In this document: positions 1-7,524 of the stretch, in pieces
Position numbering within the stretch: the first letter of the stretch is position 1
How the letters are laid out: each line of letters opens with the position of its first letter
Assembly: GCA_964561535.1 (NCBI GenBank)
Contig: CAZLPZ010000019.1
Location: 1-32,662, forward strand
Origin: CAZLPZ01 sp964561535
GTDB taxonomy: Bacteria > Pseudomonadota > Alphaproteobacteria > Micavibrionales > Micavibrionaceae
Reading direction: 5' to 3'
Length of the DNA stretch: 32,662 nt
Made by a program: the position numbers and the translations under genes
The notes under the pieces: model-generated
What the model saw: the letters and a program-made list of their open reading frames with translations, nothing else
Databases searched by the model: none
What the model was told of the DNA's origin: nothing

Positions 1-284
1 GATCGGACCTGCCCGATTTACCCGCCGAATTTAACAATGAAAACTTTGGACGCGGGGTGATTGGCGCGGCGCGCACAGGCGACCCTAATTCGGCCAATTC
101 GCAATTCTTTATCTGTTTTGATGATTGCAGTTTTTTAAACGGCCAATACACCGTGTGGGGCCGCGTAATTTCCGGCATGGAATTTGTTGATAAAATCAAG
201 CGCGGCGAGCCGCCCCAAAACCCAGACAAGATCATCAAAATGACGGTCGGTGCCGCAGCGGCAGCGGGCGGAGCTGGTAAATAA
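1..284 (+). CDS. Cyclophilin-type peptidyl-prolyl cis-trans isomerase, C-terminal part
   Basis: The reading frame is open from base 3 to a TAA at 282-284, giving about 93 residues of a protein whose start lies upstream of the window. The residues are the core of the cyclophilin fold: FGRGVIGAART, then DPNSANSQFFI, then FLNGQYTVWGRVISGMEFVD, which in the family line the proline-binding pocket. Cyclophilins catalyse cis-trans isomerisation of X-Pro bonds during protein folding. Whether this one is cytoplasmic or periplasmic cannot be decided because the N-terminus is missing. The C-terminus ends in a short Ala/Gly-rich tail. A strong intrinsic terminator follows about 40 bases after the stop, so this is the last gene of its transcript. 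Family call is firm. Confidence 0.93.
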   Translation, partial: SDLPDLPAEFNNENFGRGVIGAARTGDPNSANSQFFICFDDCSFLNGQYTVWGRVISGMEFVDKIKRGEPPQNPDKIIKMTVGAAAAAGGAGK

Positions 285-325
285 ATAAGAACCCTGAATA
301 TCAGGCACCCAATAACGTCAATCTA

Positions 326-372
326 AAATCCCCCGCACCTTTTTTAAAAGGATCGCGGGGGATTTATTTTTT
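326..372 (+). terminator. Rho-independent terminator after the cyclophilin gene
   Basis: An 11-bp perfect stem pairs 326-336 (AAATCCCCCGC) with 355-365 (GCGGGGGATTT), followed by a T-rich tail ATTTTTTA. It probably also ends minus-strand transcripts arriving from the gene at 442-885, since the other side is A/T-rich as well. Confidence 0.85.
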
Positions 373-441
373 AATCACACTTCGCCGTTAAACATTAAAC
401 CGGACAAACCTTGCCGCCTAACACCAAGACAAGTCCCAACA

Positions 442-885
442 TTAAATCCCCCAGCTAGTTTCAACCATTCTTCGCGCTTCAAGTTCGCCTTCCATACGCT
501 CTATACGGGGTTGCAGATAAGTTTCTCTTGCACGCATCTGTTGAAAACAAGCCCCTGCAGCACGGGTTAAAACTCCAACCCCCATGGCGGTAATTAATGT
601 CACACTAACAGCTGCAACAACTAATGCTTGTTCTGGAGCACACGGCATGGACAAATTATCTGTATCTCTCTTCGCTGGACATACCATCGTTGAAACTGTT
701 GGCTGTTCTGTTCGCGTGATAAGTTCTTCGCCAATACCAACGACAGATTCAGACCAAAAATATGCGACCCCCAGCGATAATACGGCATCAGTCGCAACAA
801 GAAAACGATCCGCATATCCGTTGTGTGCCAGCCATCTTTTTGTCACTCTTAATTCCTCTTGACTTCTTGTACAGGTGTTCTGCAT
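442..885 (-). CDS. Unknown small membrane protein
   Basis: A 147-residue protein of no family I recognise. Two hydrophobic stretches are visible, roughly residues 28-50 and 86-110. They are separated by a polar loop with two cysteines and followed by a charged, probably helical tail rich in Arg and Glu. This suggests a two-pass inner-membrane protein with a cytoplasmic or periplasmic coiled tail. The ATG at 883-885 has a good ribosome-binding site (GAGAGG, about 8 bases upstream), which favours this frame over the overlapping plus-strand ORFs. It lies just downstream of ychF on the same strand with a 58-base gap and may be co-transcribed with it. No function is inferred. Confidence 0.6.
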   Translation of the reverse strand: MQNTCTRSQEELRVTKRWLAHNGYADRFLVATDAVLSLGVAYFWSESVVGIGEELITRTEQPTVSTMVCPAKRDTDNLSMPCAPEQALVVAAVSVTLITAMGVGVLTRAAGACFQQMRARETYLQPRIERMEGELEARRMVETSWGI

Positions 886-943
886 GGCTTTACCCTCTCT
901 ATATGAATAATGCTACGCTCCCCAGAAGTCCTATGTCAATGCG

Positions 944-2044
944 CTAAACATTAAACCGAAACAACATAATATCACCGTCTTGGACGATATATTCCTTGCC
1001 CTCTTGGCGCATTTTGCCGGCTTCTTTCGCACCCGGCTCGCCCTTATGCGCGACAAAATCGGCATATGCAATGGTTTCCGCGCGGATGAACCCCTTTTCA
1101 AAATCGGTATGAATAACACCCGCAGCTTGCGGCGCGCGCGCGCCCACATACACCATCCACGCACGCGCCTCTTTCGGGCCCACAGTGAAATAGGTTTGCA
1201 GGCCCAACAATTTAAACGCCGCGCGGATCACCTTGTTCAATCCCGGCTCGGTTAAATCCATTGATGACAAGAATTCGGTTTTCTCGTCAAGGGACGCGAG
1301 TTGCGCAACCTCGGCCTCAATCCCCGCCGAAATAATCACCGTATCCGCGCCATGTTTCGCGGCATATTCCGCGACCAATTTGGTCCATGCGTTCCCCTTG
1401 GCCGCGTCGTTTTCATTGACGTTGCACACGTATAAAACGGGCTTGCTGGACAAAAGTTGGGCATAAAAGGGCAATTTACGTTCATCGTCAGTTAACACCG
1501 CAAGCCGCGCGGGTTTCCCCGCATCAAGCACCGCGCGCACCGTGCCCATCGCGTCAATCGCGGCCTTGGCGTCCTTGTCCCCGCCCTTAGCCTTTTTCGC
1601 GGTCGTATCGATTTGTTTGGTCAAACTGTCCAAATCCGCAATCATCAATTCGGTTTCGATCACTTCGATATCCCGCAACGGATCAATGCCGCCCATGACG
1701 TGCGTAATATCATCGTTTAAAAAACACCGCACCACGTGTAAAATCGCGTCGGTTGACCGGATGTTGCCCAAAAATTGGTTGCCCAACCCCTCGCCCTTAC
1801 TCGCGCCCTTGACCAGGCCGGCAATATCCACAAATTCCATTTGCGCGGGCACGATTTTGGCCGACCCGCCCAGTTTCGCGATTGTGTCCAACCGCACATC
1901 CGGCACCGCGACACGCCCGACGTTCGGTTCGATCGTGCAGAACGGAAAATTCGCAGCCTGCGCGGCTTGTGTGGCCGTGAGGGCATTAAAAAGAGTTGAT
2001 TTTCCAACGTTTGGAAGCCCAACGATACCGCAATTTAAACTCAT
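944..2044 (-). CDS. ychF: Redox-regulated ATPase YchF (Obg-family)
   Basis: This 366-residue protein is full length for YchF, a universally conserved P-loop ATPase that binds ribosomes and affects translation and stress responses. The G1 motif GLPNVGKST is at residues 9-17, the switch-II motif DIAGLVKG at 73-80, and the G4 position reads NVNE (208-211) instead of NKxD. That substitution is the known hallmark giving YchF its ATP rather than GTP preference. The C-terminal 85 residues form the TGS domain. The start ATG is immediately followed by the typical MSLNCGIVGLPNVGKST opening; only a weak AAAGAAAG ribosome site precedes it. It lies 26 bases after the small gene at 2071-2451 in the pth-ychF cluster, an order common in alphaproteobacteria. 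Confidence 0.97.
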   Translation of the reverse strand: MSLNCGIVGLPNVGKSTLFNALTATQAAQAANFPFCTIEPNVGRVAVPDVRLDTIAKLGGSAKIVPAQMEFVDIAGLVKGASKGEGLGNQFLGNIRSTDAILHVVRCFLNDDITHVMGGIDPLRDIEVIETELMIADLDSLTKQIDTTAKKAKGGDKDAKAAIDAMGTVRAVLDAGKPARLAVLTDDERKLPFYAQLLSSKPVLYVCNVNENDAAKGNAWTKLVAEYAAKHGADTVIISAGIEAEVAQLASLDEKTEFLSSMDLTEPGLNKVIRAAFKLLGLQTYFTVGPKEARAWMVYVGARAPQAAGVIHTDFEKGFIRAETIAYADFVAHKGEPGAKEAGKMRQEGKEYIVQDGDIMLFRFNV

Positions 2045-2070
2045 ATTTTATTTTTCTTTCTTTGTCTTAA

Positions 2071-2451
2071 TTATGCAGGGGCCATGTCTTTGATTGTCTC
2101 TGCTGTATCTACAGACTCAATTGGTAGATTCGGTAAATCACGAACCCATTCAAATGTTCCTGACTCAACACCTGCCCAAGTGCCTGATAATTTTCTTCCC
2201 TGGTCGCTGACTGTTCCCACCATATCTACAGAACTAAAAGAATCATAAGTTCTGAACGTCACCAATTCCCCAACATTACCATCTACAATATATTTATTGT
2301 TATCATACTTAGGTGGAACAACAGTGTTCCATGAAAGAACACCCAATAAAAAAACTCCTTTCTGAACTAATTCAGCTCGGCACTGTCCAATTTCATTTTT
2401 TTTACTTAAAATGACACCAGTCCAAATACCCGTTAAATTATATACACTCAT
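2071..2451 (-). CDS. Unknown protein translationally coupled to pth
   Basis: A 126-residue protein I do not recognise. It begins MSVYNLTGIWTGVILS and contains many short beta-type segments with alternating hydrophobic residues (GELVTFRTYDS, GTVSDQGRKLSGTWAGV). This hints at a small beta-barrel, lipocalin-like or avidin-like, but that is only an impression. There is no signal peptide. Its ATG overlaps the TGA of pth (ATGA, 2448-2451), and a perfect GGAGGT ribosome site lies within the last codons of pth, so its translation is clearly coupled to pth. It is more AT-rich than pth and ychF, which flank it, suggesting a later insertion into the pth-ychF operon. Confidence 0.75.
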   Translation of the reverse strand: MSVYNLTGIWTGVILSKKNEIGQCRAELVQKGVFLLGVLSWNTVVPPKYDNNKYIVDGNVGELVTFRTYDSFSSVDMVGTVSDQGRKLSGTWAGVESGTFEWVRDLPNLPIESVDTAETIKDMAPA

Positions 2452-3041
2452 TTTATACCTCCATTTTCTGCCACGCGGGTCATGAAGAGTTCATCTTGGT
2501 TGTCGAGCACCAACCCTATATGTTGGGCGACCGCCGCGCATTGATCCGCAATCATATCCCGTTCGACCTTGGCGAAATCACTTAACACATACCCACTGAC
2601 CAAATCGCGGTCCCCAGGGTGGCCAATGCCCATCCGAATACGTTTGTAATTCGAATTGGGCAAATATTGATCGAGTGATTTTAACCCGTTATGCCCCGCC
2701 GCACCGCCGCCCATTTTCACGCGCAATTTCCCGGGAGGTAAATCCAGTTCGTCATGAATGACCACAATCCGTTCACATGGAATTTTATAAAATGCAGCCA
2801 ACTCACCGACCGACGAACCCGATAAATTCATGAATGTTTCGGGCTTGAGTAATATCACGCGACGTCCATCGATTTTCCCCTCGATCATCAACCCTTTATA
2901 TTTGCGCCGGAACGCGCCAAATCCAAATTCATCGGCGATTTTATCGACCGCCATAAATCCAATATTATGACGGTTCATCGCATAATCCGGCCCCGGATTC
3001 CCCAGGCCAACGATTAAAATGTATGTGATCGGTTCAGACAT
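2448..3041 (-). CDS. pth: Peptidyl-tRNA hydrolase
   Basis: Hydrolyses the ester bond of peptidyl-tRNAs released from stalled ribosomes, recycling tRNA in the cytoplasm. The 197 residues match the usual 190-200. Seen in order are GLGNPG (residues 12-17), the catalytic histidine in RHNIGF (His25), the tRNA-binding FMNLSG, the aspartate motif HDELDL, and the GHNGLKSL and RIRMGIGHPG segments. The start ATG gives the family-standard N-terminus. It follows rplY, from which it is separated by a minus-strand terminator-like hairpin at 3071-3109, so it is expressed either by read-through or from a promoter in the 120-base gap. Its 3' end contains the ribosome site of the next gene. Confidence 0.97.
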   Translation of the reverse strand: MSEPITYILIVGLGNPGPDYAMNRHNIGFMAVDKIADEFGFGAFRRKYKGLMIEGKIDGRRVILLKPETFMNLSGSSVGELAAFYKIPCERIVVIHDELDLPPGKLRVKMGGGAAGHNGLKSLDQYLPNSNYKRIRMGIGHPGDRDLVSGYVLSDFAKVERDMIADQCAAVAQHIGLVLDNQDELFMTRVAENGGIK

Positions 3042-3070
3042 AATGGCAAACTATACCGTAAATGAAAGTC

Positions 3071-3109
3071 AAAGAAAAAGGGGCTTTCGGTATTCGTCCA
3101 AAAGCCCCT
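3071..3109 (-). terminator. Intrinsic terminator between rplY and pth
   Basis: On the minus strand AGGGGCTTT (3109-3101) pairs with AAAGCCCCT (3087-3079) around a 13-base loop and is followed by TTTTCTTT. This is a good terminator for rplY. It implies partial read-through or a separate start for pth. Confidence 0.75.
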
Positions 3110-3161
3110 CGATCGGTAAGAGGCCCTCAAGGATCTAGCCTCAAGGAACCATTTTCTTATC

Positions 3162-3932
3162 TTATTTTTTCTTAGGTGCTGGAGCCGCCGCTGGCGCTTT
3201 TCCGCCTGCCGCGGGTGCCGCTTTGGCCCCTGCTGCTGGTTTTGCACCCGCTGCTGCGGCCGCTGGCGCCCCAGCCTTACCACCCGCTGCTGCAGGTGCC
3301 GCCGCTGCCCCCGGTGCTGCCGCCGCTGCGGCTGCACCCGGTGCCGGTGTTGCTTCCACATAAACCGTTGGCGATGCAATTGTTGCCAATGTTTCTTCTT
3401 CAGAACCAACCGGAACACGTACCCCCGCTGGCAATTTAACCATCGATAATTTTAAAGGATCCCCAATTTTTTTGTCTTTCAACGAAACTTCCAAAAATTC
3501 TGGAATTTTGGTCGCAATACAAATCAAGGAAATATCGTGGTGAATAACCGTCAAAACACCCTTGTCCAATTTAATACCCGGACAAAAATCTTGGTCTACA
3601 AAATGAACAGGAATAGCAACCGTAATTTCGGTTTTTGGACCAACGCGCAGAAAATCGACATGGATAATACGATCATGTACCGGATGTGTTTGCACGTCGC
3701 GGGCCAAAACCAAATGTTTCGCGCCGTCAACAACCAGGTCGCATAGACCCGTTTGCATCACGCCGGTTTGATACGTCAGGGTTAAATCTTTTAAATCCAA
3801 AGAAACCGTTTGCGGTTCTTTGGAATCACCGTAAATCACGGCGGGGACTCTTAACTCACGGCGCAACGCACGGGCAACCCCTTTACCGGCCCGATCACGT
3901 TTTTGTGCCGACAATGCATAGTTCTTGGACAT
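3162..3932 (-). CDS. rplY: 50S ribosomal protein L25 (Ctc family, long form)
   Basis: L25 binds 5S rRNA in the large ribosomal subunit. The N-terminal domain is recognisable: RDRAGKGVARALRRELRVPAVIYGD near residues 12-36. The beta-rich Ctc domain follows (HVDFLRVGPKTEITVAIPVHFVDQ and later KIGDPLKLSMVKLPAGV). The last 60 or so residues are a low-complexity Ala/Pro/Gly/Lys tail; such tails are common in alphaproteobacterial L25 but this one is long (256 residues in total). An AAGGAA ribosome site lies 8 bases before the ATG. The 5' leader contains a GC-rich palindromic repeat (3967-4051), and a promoter at 4059-4086 would place the transcript start about 120 bases upstream. Confidence 0.95.
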   Translation of the reverse strand: MSKNYALSAQKRDRAGKGVARALRRELRVPAVIYGDSKEPQTVSLDLKDLTLTYQTGVMQTGLCDLVVDGAKHLVLARDVQTHPVHDRIIHVDFLRVGPKTEITVAIPVHFVDQDFCPGIKLDKGVLTVIHHDISLICIATKIPEFLEVSLKDKKIGDPLKLSMVKLPAGVRVPVGSEEETLATIASPTVYVEATPAPGAAAAAAAPGAAAAPAAAGGKAGAPAAAAAGAKPAAGAKAAPAAGGKAPAAAPAPKKK

Positions 3933-3966
3933 GATGTCGTTTCCTTACTTGGCTTGGTTAAAAAAC

Positions 3967-4051
3967 TGTCATCCCGGGGCAGGCCGGGAACCAGCTCCAC
4001 CAGGCCCCGGCCTACACCGGGGTGACATCCCCCGCCTCCAGGGGTGCGGGG
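3967..4051. repeat. GC-rich palindromic repeat in the rplY leader
   Basis: TGTCATCCCGGGGCAGGCCGGG at one end mirrors GGCCCCGGCC...CCGGGGTGACA at the other (3967-4027), the same family as the copies at 18191, 28347 and 30441. A second short stem, CCCCGC (4030-4035) with GCGGGG (4046-4051), directly abuts it. Both would fold in the 5' untranslated RNA of rplY. Confidence 0.8.
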
Positions 4052-4058
4052 TTCGTGC

Positions 4059-4086
4059 ACTATACAAATTTTTATTGACATTGCAA
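4059..4086 (-). promoter_or_regulatory. Probable rplY promoter
   Basis: Read on the minus strand, TTGCAA (4086-4081), a 16-base spacer and TATAGT (4064-4059). It is the only good sigma-70-like match upstream of rplY. It overlaps the divergent plus-strand TTGACA at 4075-4080. Confidence 0.5.
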
Positions 4087-4105
4087 GGGAAAATAAACAT
4101 ATTAT
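4075..4105 (+). promoter_or_regulatory. Possible promoter of the gene at 4147
   Basis: A perfect TTGACA (4075-4080) is followed by CATATT at 17 bases or TATTAT at 19 bases (4100-4105). It is back to back with and overlapping the rplY promoter. Confidence 0.4.
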
Positions 4106-4146
4106 CGCAAATAAATGTCCCCTTTATGCTCCGAAAGCATTAATTC

Positions 4147-4656
4147 ATGACACAAGCAGAAAAACCAGCCTTAACCGAAACCGAGATAACCTCTCTGATC
4201 GGCACGGTTACCCATACAAATTCAGTCCCCTGGAAGTTTAAAATAAATCCCTATACTTATATAACAACTCTCCAATGGGACATTGAGGCACCAAACTTTG
4301 ATTTTATGGCGGCGTTACACGGCCTACGGTCCGTGGCAACAATGGATCAAATTAAACCGTCGTTCTTTAAAACAATGCGACCAGATCAAACCATCAAAAT
4401 CTCTCTAACCAAAGAATTTAGTTTACAACAACAATGGGCAGGAGACCCGCAAACGGAACGCGAATTCCTGCGTATCCTTGTCACTGCCCATCAAAATCCT
4501 AATAGGTACCATGCCGACATGATTGTTCAATGTGATCAATGGGGTAATGCGTTACGGAATCATCAAGGTGAAATTTTACAAGCTGTTCAGACCTATCACG
4601 CCGACCATACTGCAGAACAAGTCATATGGCCCATAACAGCCCTAGAGCATCTATAA
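4147..4656 (+). CDS. Unknown soluble protein
   Basis: A 169-residue protein with no family I recognise, no signal peptide and no membrane segment. It mixes aromatic-rich beta-type stretches (WKFKINPYTYITTLQWDIEAPNFDF) with polar helices. It is the only substantial ORF in the stretch, and its ATG follows a plausible promoter (TTGACA at 4075), but no ribosome site is evident. It ends 35 bases from the convergent pgeF, with a symmetric hairpin over the junction. Length and amino-acid mix look like a real gene; function unknown. Confidence 0.6.
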   Translation: MTQAEKPALTETEITSLIGTVTHTNSVPWKFKINPYTYITTLQWDIEAPNFDFMAALHGLRSVATMDQIKPSFFKTMRPDQTIKISLTKEFSLQQQWAGDPQTEREFLRILVTAHQNPNRYHADMIVQCDQWGNALRNHQGEILQAVQTYHADHTAEQVIWPITALEHL

Positions 4657-4683
4657 AACTTTGGACCTTCATTATTTTAGATC

Positions 4684-4710
4684 TATCAAAATTAATTCAA
4701 TATTTTGATA
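4684..4710. terminator. Symmetric hairpin at the convergent gene junction
   Basis: TATCAAAAT (4684-4692) pairs perfectly with ATTTTGATA (4702-4710), loop of 9. It overlaps the last codons of pgeF. It could act as a weak bidirectional terminator, although there is no long T-run. Confidence 0.4.
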
Positions 4711-5471
4711 CAGCTCATCTGCCGGCCGTTTTCACCGTTTTTTGTATGCGTTCCCCGACGATAGCTGAAATAATCTTGCGCGTTGGTATAAGTATCGATA
4801 TCAGATAAAATTACCCGCCGGACCCCACACGCCGCCAACCGCCGCGCGATATAACCCGGCAAGTCAAAAAGATATTTATCGCTTCCATGAACCACTTTAA
4901 AAAACCGCGCGTCGTCTGGATCATACCGCAAGAATGGTTCCAAAAAATCTTGCGACACTTCATATGATTTTTGGGCAATGCACGGCCCCGCGACGGCAAC
5001 GATTGACCCCAGTTGCGCGCCATGATCCGTCATGCACCGCACCGTATTTTCAAGCACACCGCCAAAGGCACCGCGCCATCCAGCATGCGCCGCCCCGATG
5101 AGGGGATCACCCTTTTTATTCACGGCCCGGAACAGGATCGGCCCACAATCTGCTGATAATACACCTAAAATTACATTTGGTTGATCGGTGACCATCGCGT
5201 CAACTTGGGGGCGCTGATCCAGCGGAACCGACGCTGTCACATAAACGCATTCCGCCGAATGAATTTGATGCACCGTTGCAATATTATCTCGCCCAACACT
5301 TCCCATGGTCCGCGCGATGATGTCACGGTTTTCAGAAACCTTTGGGTCATCCGTGCTGTACCCCGCATTGAGCGATTCATACACCCCCGTACTGACACCC
5401 CCCCGCCGTCCAAAGAACCCATGCGCGACTCGTTCGCTGTCAAATCCGGGTGCTTGATAAAAAATCGACAT
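4692..5471 (-). CDS. pgeF: Purine nucleoside phosphorylase / laccase-domain protein YfiH (PgeF)
   Basis: Member of the YfiH/DUF152 multicopper-like family, now linked to purine nucleoside phosphorolysis and, in E. coli (PgeF), peptidoglycan editing. Family marks are the opening GFFGRRGGVSTG, the metal-binding Cys in VLSADCGPILF, the HAGWRGAFGGVLENTV motif, GPCIAQKSYEV, and the C-terminal DYFSYRR...GRQMSCI. The frame stays open 28 codons further upstream, but that part lies over the end of midA. The ATG at 5469-5471 gives the usual start and has GAGGGG 8 bases before it. It sits one base after the midA stop, so lgt-midA-pgeF is one operon. About 259 residues, normal length. Confidence 0.93.
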   Translation of the reverse strand: MSIFYQAPGFDSERVAHGFFGRRGGVSTGVYESLNAGYSTDDPKVSENRDIIARTMGSVGRDNIATVHQIHSAECVYVTASVPLDQRPQVDAMVTDQPNVILGVLSADCGPILFRAVNKKGDPLIGAAHAGWRGAFGGVLENTVRCMTDHGAQLGSIVAVAGPCIAQKSYEVSQDFLEPFLRYDPDDARFFKVVHGSDKYLFDLPGYIARRLAACGVRRVILSDIDTYTNAQDYFSYRRGTHTKNGENGRQMSCIKILN

Positions 5472-5472
5472 T

Positions 5473-6558
5473 TTAAAACCCCTCAGGCCGTACGCCCACT
5501 TCCGTATGATACGCACACATAACCTTGAACAATGTGCCCATTTGACCCGGATCAACCAACCGTGCCAACCCTGCGTTTAATTCCGCACGATTCGCCGTTT
5601 CATCCGTATTAATAATATTTCGCAGGCGCGCATCGACCCCCAAGGTTTTTAAAAAGGCCCCTTGACCAACAGGCCCGGCAACACTCAACCCCGCCGCCCA
5701 GGCAATATCACAAAGGCGCGAAAAATCAACCAATGCCGTCAAATCAGATTCACCAGGATGATCCAACATACCGACTTTTTGATGCCCTCGTACCGCCTGA
5801 ATTGTCGATGAGCCCATCAAGGCATCGTACCCATAATCAATCGTCAGTACCGCCCCCCCCTGCATCGCCGCCCGCGTAAATAAAGTCGCAGCTACTGCAT
5901 CACGATCGGGCGAAAACTCGAGGATAACCAATCTGTCCTCTCCCTCTTTCAAGAGGGGGATTAGGGTGGGGGACAGTGAAACAGAAGATCTCCCCAACGC
6001 CAATTCCCCCTGATCATCCAGACCGACCACCACTTCATCCCAGCAATCACCCGACCCGACATATTGGTGCACGGGTAACGCATCAAAAAATTCATTATTC
6101 ACAATAATCAGAGGGGCATCATCGGGTAAGTCATCCACCGTCTCATGCCACGTCACATCAATCCCGGCAAGCGCCCGCGCCTGATGCGCAATCAATACCT
6201 CACTGACCTCAATCAAATGAATAGAAGCTGTCTGTAACACTCCAGGAATACGTGATAAAATTCGGATTACATCTGAGATAAGTGTTCCATGACCCGGCCC
6301 TAGTTCACCCAAGATGAACCGTTTCGGGCGCCCCATTTGCGCCCATAAATCCGCAACCCAAAACCCAATCATCTCGCCAAATAACTGTGATATTTCTGGG
6401 GCTGTCACAAAATCGCCCGCTCGTCCAATAACCGCATCCCGGGTTGTATAATACCCATGATCCGGATGCGTTAAACACAACCGCATATAGGTCGCAAGGT
6501 CCATGGGACCTTTCTGTATAATCATGTCTTTAATAATAAATTCAAGTGGTGTGGTCAT
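5473..6558 (-). CDS. SAM-dependent methyltransferase, MidA/NDUFAF7 family
   Basis: The eukaryotic homologue NDUFAF7 methylates an arginine of a complex I subunit (NDUFS2) during assembly. The bacterial substrate is not certain. The N-terminus MTTPLEFIIKDMIIQKGPMDLATYM and the HPDHGYYTTRDAVIGRAGDFVTAPEISQLFGE block are diagnostic. The SAM-binding loop GPGHGT is at 87-92 and NNEFFDALPVHQY at 154-166. The ATG at 6556-6558 is preferred over an upstream start that would run 51 bases into lgt; it still overlaps the lgt stop by 17 bases. Residues about 191-208 (RSSVSLSPTLIPLLKEGE) are encoded by a repeat element inserted in frame (5941-5978), absent from ordinary family members as I know them. Confidence 0.9.
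   Translation of the reverse strand: MTTPLEFIIKDMIIQKGPMDLATYMRLCLTHPDHGYYTTRDAVIGRAGDFVTAPEISQLFGEMIGFWVADLWAQMGRPKRFILGELGPGHGTLISDVIRILSRIPGVLQTASIHLIEVSEVLIAHQARALAGIDVTWHETVDDLPDDAPLIIVNNEFFDALPVHQYVGSGDCWDEVVVGLDDQGELALGRSSVSLSPTLIPLLKEGEDRLVILEFSPDRDAVAATLFTRAAMQGGAVLTIDYGYDALMGSSTIQAVRGHQKVGMLDHPGESDLTALVDFSRLCDIAWAAGLSVAGPVGQGAFLKTLGVDARLRNIINTDETANRAELNAGLARLVDPGQMGTLFKVMCAYHTEVGVRPEGF
5941..5978. repeat. Repeat element read through inside midA
   Basis: TCCCTCTTTCAAGAGGGGGATTAGGGTGGGGG has an internal palindrome (CCTCTTTCAAGAGG) and matches the reverse complement of a fragment at 9605-9628. Its translation, SLSPTLIPLLKEGE, keeps the midA frame. Confidence 0.65.
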
Positions 6559-7372
6559 GACGCGACCAATATTTTTTGGACACCACAATGACCAACACCG
6601 CCCCCGCAAACATAGGGAGACATAATGTTTGACCCATCGTCAAGCCGAACGATAATGTCCCCAATTGAACATCTGGTTCACGGACGAATTCCACCATAAA
6701 CCGTACAGTGGCGTACCCAGCTAAAAACACTCCTGATATAATCCCCGGGCGATCCCTCACACTACGCATGCGCATCAAAACAGCCAAGATCAAAAACAAA
6801 ATCATGCCCTCACCCGCTGATTCGTACAATTGGCTTGCATGACGGGGCTGACCATCTGTGCCAGGAAAAACCATCCCCCAAGGGACCGACGTCACCCGCC
6901 CATAAAGTTCGGCATTCACAAAATTCGCCACCCGCCCAAAACATAACCCGATGGGCACGCAGGCACACACAATATCTGCCAATTTAAACATTGGGATGCG
7001 CGAAAAAATTGCAAACACAATGATGGCAATAATCACACCCGCGGCCCCGCCATGAAACGACATGCCACCCTGCCATAAATATAACGCCTCGATCGGATGA
7101 TTCAGATAATAATCGCCCTGATAAAAGAGGACATACCCGAGCCGTCCCCCGGCAATCACCCCGATAATCGCGAATGTCATAAAATCATCAATCTGGCGCA
7201 GGGTGATCACGCCTCGATAAAACCGCGCGGCCAAATATCGAGCATACGCCCACCCAAGAAGAAATCCGGCGAGATACGCAAGCGCATACCAGCGGATCAA
7301 GAACGGCCCAATGTCCAAAACAGGACCAATTTCAAAGGCAATGGGGGAAATATCAGGAAACGCGAGAGACAT
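6542..7372 (-). CDS. lgt: Prolipoprotein diacylglyceryl transferase
   Basis: Transfers a diacylglyceryl group from phosphatidylglycerol to the lipobox cysteine of prelipoproteins, in the inner membrane. The 276-residue protein has about seven hydrophobic segments. The Lgt signature GRVANFVNAELYG lies at residues 146-158, and the essential HGG histidine is His108 in GGMSFHGGAAG. GGRLGYVLFY at 75-84 is also typical. The start MSLAFPDISPIAFEIGPVLDIGPFLIRWY matches the family. It is the first gene of the lgt-midA-pgeF operon, transcribed away from the ABC ATPase gene across a 152-base shared region. Confidence 0.96.
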   Translation of the reverse strand: MSLAFPDISPIAFEIGPVLDIGPFLIRWYALAYLAGFLLGWAYARYLAARFYRGVITLRQIDDFMTFAIIGVIAGGRLGYVLFYQGDYYLNHPIEALYLWQGGMSFHGGAAGVIIAIIVFAIFSRIPMFKLADIVCACVPIGLCFGRVANFVNAELYGRVTSVPWGMVFPGTDGQPRHASQLYESAGEGMILFLILAVLMRMRSVRDRPGIISGVFLAGYATVRFMVEFVREPDVQLGTLSFGLTMGQTLCLPMFAGAVLVIVVSKKYWSRHDHTT

Positions 7373-7423
7373 ATAAAAAATTTTCTTTTTTTAGAACGAT
7401 ACTCCCGCATCGACGGGATAACA

Positions 7424-7455
7424 TTGTTTTTGCGATAATTTTGCCTTGTTATAAT
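7424..7455 (+). promoter_or_regulatory. Possible promoter for the ABC ATPase gene
   Basis: A perfect TATAAT is present at 7450-7455. The -35 is unclear: TTGTTT (7424-7429) gives a 20-base spacer and TTGCGA (7430-7435) gives 14. A start near 7462 would place the ATG at 7525 in a 60-base leader. Confidence 0.35.
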
Positions 7456-7524
7456 ATATACCCCATCTCATCCGCATCTTCCACCCCCTTGCCGGATAGA
7501 TCAGAATTGCCGATACTACGATCT

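Noticed and set aside
584..862. Plus-strand ORF opposite the small membrane protein at 442-885
   Set aside because: The minus-strand frame is longer, has a good ribosome site and clear membrane segments.
3014..3439. ORFs in other frames over the rplY tail (His/Gln/Arg-rich or Pro/Leu-rich)
   Set aside because: Out-of-frame reading of the Ala-rich low-complexity tail.
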